Below, one piece after another: positions 58,383-64,000 of a DNA stretch of 64,000 nt. The stretch's first letter is position 1; every line of letters begins with the position of its first letter. The position numbers and the translations under genes were made by a program. The notes below the pieces were generated by a model, which saw only the letters and a list, made by a program, of their open reading frames with translations, did not search any database and was not told where the DNA came from. This DNA is from Gammaproteobacteria bacterium (lineage in GTDB: Bacteria; Pseudomonadota; Gammaproteobacteria; Chromatiales; Chromatiaceae), in assembly GCA_020445405.1 (NCBI GenBank), contig JAGRGQ010000002.1:124001-188000 (forward strand), read 5' to 3'.

Positions 58383-58865
58383 TCAACGCTGGACATTGAC
58401 CAGGGTCGGCCTGAGAACTCTTACCAGCTCCTTCGGGTCGAGTGATACCAGATAGCCTCTGGCGCCGCCATTGATATAAATAAGCGGCAATTCGAGAATA
58501 CTGCGTTCGCAGTAAACCGGCATCGATTTGCGGGTGCCGAACGGTGATGTGCCTCCTACCTGATATCCGCTGTTCAGCTCGGCACCGGCCGGATCGCAGG
58601 GTCGCACCATTTTCAATCCCACCTCACGCGCCAACGCTTTGGTGGAGACTTCGCGGTCTCCATGCATGAGTACGATCAGGGCGTCGTTGTTCTCATTCTG
58701 CATGATCAGCGTTTTTATCACCGCGTGCTCATCGACCGCGAGTTCCCGCGCTGAAACCCTGGTACCCCCACCTGTTTCGTAGCGGTAGCTGTGATTTGAA
58801 AACGGGACTCCAGCAGCACGCAATGCCCGGATTGCGGGAGTCACAGGAGTTTTTTTCCTAGCCAT
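58383..58865 (-). CDS. ybaK: Cys-tRNA(Pro)/Cys-tRNA(Cys) deacylase YbaK
   Basis: The 160-residue editing hydrolase removes Cys from mischarged tRNA-Pro. It has the YbaK/ProX fold segments VIKTLIMQNE with the key Lys, GYQVGGTSPFGTRK near 100-113, and the C-terminal YINGGARGYLVSL. The ATG at 58865 gives the normal length. It converges on the small membrane gene. Confidence 0.94.
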   Translation of the reverse strand: MARKKTPVTPAIRALRAAGVPFSNHSYRYETGGGTRVSARELAVDEHAVIKTLIMQNENNDALIVLMHGDREVSTKALAREVGLKMVRPCDPAGAELNSGYQVGGTSPFGTRKSMPVYCERSILELPLIYINGGARGYLVSLDPKELVRVLRPTLVNVQR

Positions 58866-59667
58866 AACGGGGCGGTTCGTGGTTTGATTATCGAAAACGG
58901 TTTCGAAGGTCCGTTGAAATTCGTTAACGCTGTTGCGAAGTTCACTGAAGAATAACCGGTAAGTGTTAACTATTTCTAGTGTTTCGTCTAAATCGATTGG
59001 AATCGGCGTTGTCGTGCCCAGAGTATTGACGGTGCCGGGGTTGGCTTACCGTGATGTGTTGATGAGCGTTATCGACACGATTCTGAGCCCGACCGACTCC
59101 AGCGCAGTTCGAGGAGGGGAAATTTTACTGACCTTCGGTTTACCTGGAAAACGGTTTGCAGGAATCAGGGAGTGGTTCTGCGACATCGCTTTGTGGCAGG
59201 AGAGGTGAAATTGGTTTTCCGAAATACTCCCATGCGGTCGGTACGCGCGCTGTTGGAACGCACGCGCGCGATTCTTCCCGGGACAGTATGCCGTCCCCGA
59301 CCCGGATCTCGATTGACGGTTATCCATTTGGCGCGGCCGGAACAGACACGGCATGCCGGGCGCAGGATTTTACCGGAATTTGCGGATAGCCGAGTTTCAC
59401 CTGGTGAGAAAGAAGGCGCAGCCGAAAGGGAGATATTCAGCGCATTGTGGGTAGGTAACGCTTCAGGACGTGGTAGCGACCGACCGGATCCAGCCTGATA
59501 CAGGGTGTCTACGGCATATTGAACAGTGGTGTTGTGGTGTCATTTCCCGATCTGTTGTTTTCGGCATTTCTACAGGGCGAACAGGCAAGGGGCATCGTGG
59601 CCCAAATGGTTGATTGGTTCACAACTTACGCCGGATTGACGACCGGCGTATATCGGAGAGTCTACAC
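58866..59667. other. Non-coding upstream region of rpfF
   Basis: About 800 bases between divergent ybaK and rpfF. Open frames on both strands at 59046-59498 overlap and look spurious. The stretch includes GCGCGC-rich near-palindromes around 59245-59270. It probably holds the rpfF promoter, but no -35/-10 pair is clear. Confidence 0.45.
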
Positions 59668-60558
59668 ATGAGCATTAACATTGAAGAGACAAGAAACATT
59701 CGTTTCAATCATATCAATCTGGTATTCGAACCGGAGTATCAGATGGTCTGGGCGCGGCTTCGGTATCCGGGACGTCCCTGTATGAGTGAGGAACTGCTGC
59801 GGGATGTGGCCAGGGCACAGCAGATTGTGGCGGAGAAGGCCACTGGCGAGTATCAGCAGGATCACGCTTCCAGGTTGCAGTATCAGGTGCTCGGCTCCGA
59901 CCTCAAAGGCGTGTTCAGTCTCGGCGGCGACCTGGCTCGATTCATCGCTCTGATTGATCAGAAAAACAGGGTGGCATTGAGGCAATATGCCAAGGCATGC
60001 ATCGATGTGCTGTACCGATCGGCAACCAGCTACGGTTTGCCTTTCACGACCATCTCCCTGGTCCAGGGTGAAGCATTGGGCGGCGGATTCGAGGCGGCGC
60101 TTTCAGCCAATGTTGTGATCGCTGAAAAGCAGGCGAGATTCGGTTTTCCGGAGACGGTTTTCGGGCTGTTTCCAGGCATGGGCGCATTCAGTTTTCTGGC
60201 CAGACGCCTGAATCCCGGCTTGGCCAAGCGTCTGATTGCCAGCGGCAGGGTTTACTCCGCGGAGGAGCTTTATGAAATGGGCGTGGTGGACGTGCTGGTT
60301 CCCGACGGCAAGGGTGAGGAGTCGGTTTACGAATACATCCAACACCAACGCTGTCGCTATTCGGGATTTTCCGGCCTGGACAAGGTCGTCGAACAGTATA
60401 ACCCGCTCACTTACGCTGAACTGGAAAACGTGATTGATCTCTGGGTGGATACCACCCTGCGGCTATCGAAAAAGAACATCAGATTGATGCAGTATCTGGT
60501 GCAGGCACAGGAGAAACGCTGGGTCAACAACGTTCCGCTCAAAACCATGGTCGGATAG
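59668..60558 (+). CDS. rpfF: DSF-type fatty-acid signal synthase (RpfF-like crotonase)
   Basis: RpfF makes cis-2-unsaturated fatty acid quorum signals (DSF family) from acyl-ACP by dehydration and thioester cleavage. The 296-residue crotonase-fold protein has SRLQYQVLGSDLKGVFSLGG and both catalytic Glu of the family: E142 in GGGFEAAL and E162 in FPETVFG, with GLFPGMGAFSF after. The ATG at 59668 has GGAGAG at 8 bases. It converges on an RpfC-like sensor kinase, the same arrangement as in Xanthomonas. The type of signal made is unknown. Confidence 0.92.
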   Translation: MSINIEETRNIRFNHINLVFEPEYQMVWARLRYPGRPCMSEELLRDVARAQQIVAEKATGEYQQDHASRLQYQVLGSDLKGVFSLGGDLARFIALIDQKNRVALRQYAKACIDVLYRSATSYGLPFTTISLVQGEALGGGFEAALSANVVIAEKQARFGFPETVFGLFPGMGAFSFLARRLNPGLAKRLIASGRVYSAEELYEMGVVDVLVPDGKGEESVYEYIQHQRCRYSGFSGLDKVVEQYNPLTYAELENVIDLWVDTTLRLSKKNIRLMQYLVQAQEKRWVNNVPLKTMVG

Positions 60559-60674
60559 GTTTATCCACCGGTGCAACAGGATGCCAGGGAAGGCTTACCG
60601 GACGACGACCGGTCGCCGGCCCGGCGTCGGAGCCCGCGGGTAAATTGCGAGCGGGAGATGGCTGAAATATGCGC

Positions 60675-63206
60675 TCAATGCACCGCCGGTTTGGGATAAT
60701 CCAGTAACTCCGACAGCGTCGATCTGGCCCGCTCCATACCGGCACCCACCAGTTTAGTATGCTGTGTTGCTGTAGCGGTGAATCTGGCTGCCGTTATTTT
60801 TTCCGATTCTGCGGCGAGCGAAGAGAGTTCCAGTAGACCGAGATTCAGACTGGAACCTTTGAGAGCGTGCGCCAGTGCGCGATATCTGGTGATATCTCCA
60901 CTGTCCGCAGCTACCTTCATCCCGATCAGTATCTGCCTGCTGTCCCTGGTAAAATTGTCAAATAAGCGGTAGAGGAACTCATCACTGGGCGCAAGATCCT
61001 TGACCTGAGTAAAAATGGTCTGATCCACAATCGCGGGATTGCGCTTTTCCGCTTCAATTGCGTTCGCGGTGCCTGCAGCAGTCGTTTCGGTCTCGTAATG
61101 CGCAGCGGTCAGGTGTTCGCTTGCCTGCGCAATGGTTTCCAGCAGTTTGTGCGAAGAGACCGGCTTGGTCAGAAAATATTTGATGCCTGCCTCATGGCAC
61201 TCCTGACGGGCATTGACCGTGGCATTGGCGGTCAGCATTATAAATGGGATGGGGTTGTCGTCGCTGGCGTGCGCGAACCGGTACATACGGAAAGTATCGA
61301 CGCCGCCCAGTTCGGGCATCTGCATGTCCACAATGACCAGATCGTAGTGCTGGGATTCGAGCGCGTCCAGCACCTGCAGGCCATTCTCGACAAGATCGTG
61401 CTGATGACCGGCGTGTTCCAGAATTCTTCCCGTTACGATACGGTTGACGCTATTATCCTCGGCAACCAGGATTTTGAGCGGTCGTTGGACGCTGCGGTTC
61501 TTTGTAAAGTGTTCGGAAAGACTGATAACGCCACTTTCCCGGTGATTGGATACGCTGGATGCATGCAGGGCGTTGAACAGAAGCGCTTTGTCGAACGGTC
61601 TTGTGAGGGTGTAAACCGTATTGCCGATCTCCCCCAGATCGCTGATCTGAATGCTGTTTTCCTCAGACTGTACGATCAATATCGTGATACCGGGCAGCGC
61701 CAGATCGTGGCTCAGGGAGAGTAGAAAACTGCGTGTTTCATGGCTGAACGGCACATCATCGAGAATGATCACTTCATAGGTGGAACTTTCGCTGGTGCTG
61801 CTGATCAACAGGCGCAACGCTTCCCTTGTATTGGCGACATCGTTAAAGGGTACACCCCAGCCTTTCAGTGTATGCGAGATATCGGTAGTTGCGCCGGGTT
61901 GACTGCAGAGGCGCATTACGCGGCACTCCTGCAGTTGCTGGAGTTCTTCCTCTTTTACCAGCTGGTCCTGGTGCTGAAACTCGATATCGAACCAGAAAGT
62001 CGAACCGATATCCGGTGTACTCTGCAATCTGATTCGCCCCCCCATGAGCTCCACCAGTTGTCGGGCGATAGCGGTGCCGAGACCTGTCCCTCCAAACCTT
62101 CTGGTTGTACTCTCGTCCGCCTGGGAAAAATTTTCAAATATTCTCGCCTGAGCCTCTGCGCTGATGCCGATACCGGTATCCACAATCTCAAAACGGACAA
62201 GCGAGCGCTGCTCACCCGCCCGGATTGTGTGACAGCGCAGTTCCACCGAGCCCTTGTCGGTAAATTTAATCGCATTTCCAATCAGGTTGATCAGCACCTG
62301 CCGCAGATGGTGAGGGTCGCCTCTCAACCAGTAGTGCGTTTCCAGTCCGATATGGGAACTCAGATGGAGATTTTTGGACTCGGCTTCCGACGAGAGCATG
62401 CGCAGGGTGGAGTTGATCAGGCTATGCAGATCGAAATCGGTGTGCTCAATCTCGAGCTTTCCCGCTTCGATTTTGGAGATGTCCAGTATATCCTCGATCA
62501 GCTTGAGCAAAGTCTGACCGGAAGCATATATGATGTCCGCGTACTCGCGCTCCTCGGTATTCAGTCTGCATGTTTTCAACAGGTCGCCGGTGCCGATGAT
62601 TCCATTGAGCGGCGTCCGGATCTCATGACTCATGCGAGCCAGAAACTCGCTTTTCGCCTTGTTCGCGGCAATCGCTTTCAGCTTCTCTTTATTGAGACGC
62701 CCGAACAGTGTGTAGGTAAACAGGGATATCCCGATAATGGTAAACAGTGTTCCGATAGCCAATGCAAGATGATCTTGCCAGAAGTCGTTGAAACTGGTGG
62801 TTATCCAGAATCCGGTGGCGGCTAAAAACGTGGCCAGCAGAAGGTATGCTTTTCCAAAACGTCCGCCATTGCCCACAACAATCCAAATATAGACGCCGAC
62901 CCAGGCCGCGCCGATCTCCCCGGTAAACGCGAGTACATATGAAATGGCAGTCACATCGGCAACAATGCCGGTTACTCTCCGGGTTATGGATTTGGTCGGT
63001 TTGAAATAGAATGAGACAAGAACGAGAAAACTATATAAAAAGAAGATCCATATCAGTTCTCTGTTTATTTGAGGAAGTACCGAAACAGATCTGTGAAAAT
63101 CCGAAAAAAACAGATAGGAAAGAAACACGCCATGGAAAACCGGGCGCAGCAATGCCTGCTCGAATTCAGCGCGTTCAAGCTGCAGTTTTCTGAAGCTGGC
63201 TAACAT
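60675..63206 (-). CDS. rpfC: RpfC-like hybrid sensor histidine kinase (DSF sensor)
   Basis: The 843-residue inner-membrane protein starts with about five membrane helices (about 22-170), then a HisKA domain with SHEIRTPLNG (H194), a HATPase_c domain (DTGIGI, then GGTGLGTAIA), a degenerate receiver-like segment (about 430-570), a full receiver (LKILVAEDNSVNR, phospho-Asp in VIVDMQMP), and a C-terminal HPt domain (ALAHALKGSSLN). This matches RpfC, which senses DSF with its N-terminal membrane part and also restrains RpfF. The extra degenerate receiver is longer than expected. No RpfG (HD-GYP) gene is in the window. Confidence 0.92.
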   Translation of the reverse strand: MLASFRKLQLERAEFEQALLRPVFHGVFLSYLFFSDFHRSVSVLPQINRELIWIFFLYSFLVLVSFYFKPTKSITRRVTGIVADVTAISYVLAFTGEIGAAWVGVYIWIVVGNGGRFGKAYLLLATFLAATGFWITTSFNDFWQDHLALAIGTLFTIIGISLFTYTLFGRLNKEKLKAIAANKAKSEFLARMSHEIRTPLNGIIGTGDLLKTCRLNTEEREYADIIYASGQTLLKLIEDILDISKIEAGKLEIEHTDFDLHSLINSTLRMLSSEAESKNLHLSSHIGLETHYWLRGDPHHLRQVLINLIGNAIKFTDKGSVELRCHTIRAGEQRSLVRFEIVDTGIGISAEAQARIFENFSQADESTTRRFGGTGLGTAIARQLVELMGGRIRLQSTPDIGSTFWFDIEFQHQDQLVKEEELQQLQECRVMRLCSQPGATTDISHTLKGWGVPFNDVANTREALRLLISSTSESSTYEVIILDDVPFSHETRSFLLSLSHDLALPGITILIVQSEENSIQISDLGEIGNTVYTLTRPFDKALLFNALHASSVSNHRESGVISLSEHFTKNRSVQRPLKILVAEDNSVNRIVTGRILEHAGHQHDLVENGLQVLDALESQHYDLVIVDMQMPELGGVDTFRMYRFAHASDDNPIPFIMLTANATVNARQECHEAGIKYFLTKPVSSHKLLETIAQASEHLTAAHYETETTAAGTANAIEAEKRNPAIVDQTIFTQVKDLAPSDEFLYRLFDNFTRDSRQILIGMKVAADSGDITRYRALAHALKGSSLNLGLLELSSLAAESEKITAARFTATATQHTKLVGAGMERARSTLSELLDYPKPAVH

Positions 63207-63260
63207 GTAGCTTTACCGCTCATTCACTTTCCCGACAGTTGAACTGGAGTGCACATCGGA

Positions 63261-64000
63261 TCAAGCCGTTCTGCAAAAGCGGTATTGCCCATTTCCGTAC
63301 GCAAGACCATTTTCGGGCCAAAACATCGCCTTACAAAGTACAAAATAGTTGTTCCAGTGACGGACGCTCTCCAGGTCTATCTTATCCGGATAGATTTGAT
63401 GCAGGTTATTCCAGAAGTTTGCGTGCCATCCATCCAGTGTTTTCCAGTAGTTCATACCGTTGATGAACCAAGCGTCTTTAAGTATGAATCCTTTGGGGTT
63501 GTATTGTAAGGCGCTGAATGGCAAAACCTTGCCTCCAGGAAAATACTTCCCAATCAACGTCTTATCCGGATCCAGAAACTGCGGAATAAGGTCGCGGGAG
63601 ACAATCAAATGATGAAACATGCTACCGTTTTCAGCGAGTAGTTCGTTTATAATTTCAAACAATAGCCCGATGTTATTGATTTGTTCCAGCAAACCGACGG
63701 AAAAAACCAGTTGGTATTTCTTCCTGCCCCAGCGGTCAGGGCTGCTCGCGTCGACATTGCCGAAGAAAAGCCTGAACCGCTCTGACGAAAGAATGTCGCT
63801 GGGATCTTTTGTGCGATTGAGTATGAAATCGTATTGTTCTTTACTTTGCGTGGTCGCTGAAATACGCAAATTTTTGTAGGTATCGAGCAGAAAGGACTCA
63901 AAGTACCCGAATCCGCAACCGATATTCAGCAGCTGCTCGTCACCGGTCAACTGCATTCTTTGGGCAATTAAGTTAAACTTTCTGGCTTGGGCCTCTGCAA
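63261..64000 (-). CDS. Cyclopropane-fatty-acyl synthase-like SAM methyltransferase (partial, N-terminus outside window)
   Basis: The frame is open to the right edge with no stop, so the N-terminus lies outside; 246 codons are visible. An AEAQARKFNLIAQRM lead is followed by the SAM motif LLNIGCGFGYFESFLLD, the order seen in cyclopropane-fatty-acyl-phospholipid synthases. The rest (VFSVGLLEQINNIGLLFEI, then FMHHL-like MFHHLIVSRDLI, and YFPGGKVLPFSAL) also fits that family. It would be modified from a membrane lipid double bond, and it lies 54 bases upstream of rpfC on the same strand. Confidence 0.82.
   Translation of the reverse strand, partial: AEAQARKFNLIAQRMQLTGDEQLLNIGCGFGYFESFLLDTYKNLRISATTQSKEQYDFILNRTKDPSDILSSERFRLFFGNVDASSPDRWGRKKYQLVFSVGLLEQINNIGLLFEIINELLAENGSMFHHLIVSRDLIPQFLDPDKTLIGKYFPGGKVLPFSALQYNPKGFILKDAWFINGMNYWKTLDGWHANFWNNLHQIYPDKIDLESVRHWNNYFVLCKAMFWPENGLAYGNGQYRFCRTA

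Noticed and set aside
59172-59498. A 108-codon plus-strand open frame upstream of rpfF, and a minus-strand frame opposite it
   Set aside because: Arg/Pro-rich composition typical of GC-rich shadows, no domain, and overlapping alternatives.

Overview
The window looks like a chromosomal segment of a facultatively anaerobic gammaproteobacterium, probably a Chromatiales-like sulfur-oxidiser type. This rests on the housekeeping gene order (rpsB-tsf-pyrH-frr-uppS-cdsA-dxr-rseP-bamA-skp-lpxD-fabZ-lpxA-lpxB-rnhB-dnaE-accA-tilS), on cytochrome cd1 nitrite reductase, and on a DSF-type quorum-sensing pair. The lineage is an inference: there is no rRNA in the window, and I see no tRNA, CRISPR array, IS element or prophage.

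Region 1 (1-7600) is a respiratory nitrogen-oxide island. It holds nirS; an unusual NapC/NirT cytochrome fused to two tandem ethylbenzene-dehydrogenase-like haem domains (cut by the left edge); a membrane-anchored bacteriohemerythrin; and an octahaem hydroxylamine-oxidoreductase-like cytochrome. FNR/DNR-type boxes lie upstream of nirS (one mismatch) and of the octahaem gene (perfect), so both are probably induced without oxygen. Degenerate short repeats lie in the gaps.

Region 2 (8300-10300) carries a hypothetical gene and two tandem exosortase-type (PEP-CTERM-like) secreted proteins.

Region 3 (10400-17300) is a four-gene ethylmalonyl-CoA pathway cluster on the minus strand: mcd-ecm-meaB-ccr. 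Its crotonyl-CoA carboxylase/reductase carries an extra C-terminal pair of CBS domains, which suggests allosteric control of the committed step by an adenine nucleotide. This pathway is best known from Alphaproteobacteria and Actinobacteria. Region 4 (17300-22200) is accessory: two small or low-complexity hypothetical genes, a 568-residue P-loop kinase-like protein, and a cold-shock gene with a clear terminator.

Region 5 (22200-28800) is map-glnD-spx-dapL-lysA on the minus strand. DapL stands where related gammaproteobacteria usually have dapC, which implies a switch to the one-step aminotransferase route to diaminopimelate. Region 6 (28970-49951) is the long plus-strand translation, isoprenoid, outer-membrane, lipid A, DNA replication and fatty-acid superoperon, several of whose genes start with TTG.

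Region 7 (49950-58900) has a double cyclic-nucleotide-domain/rhodanese fusion, prfB with its programmed +1 frameshift, lysS, an HDOD protein, ygfZ, an RNB-domain exoribonuclease and ybaK. Region 8 (59668-64000) has convergent rpfF and rpfC genes for diffusible-signal-factor synthesis and sensing, followed at the right edge by a cyclopropane-synthase-like methyltransferase that runs out of the window.
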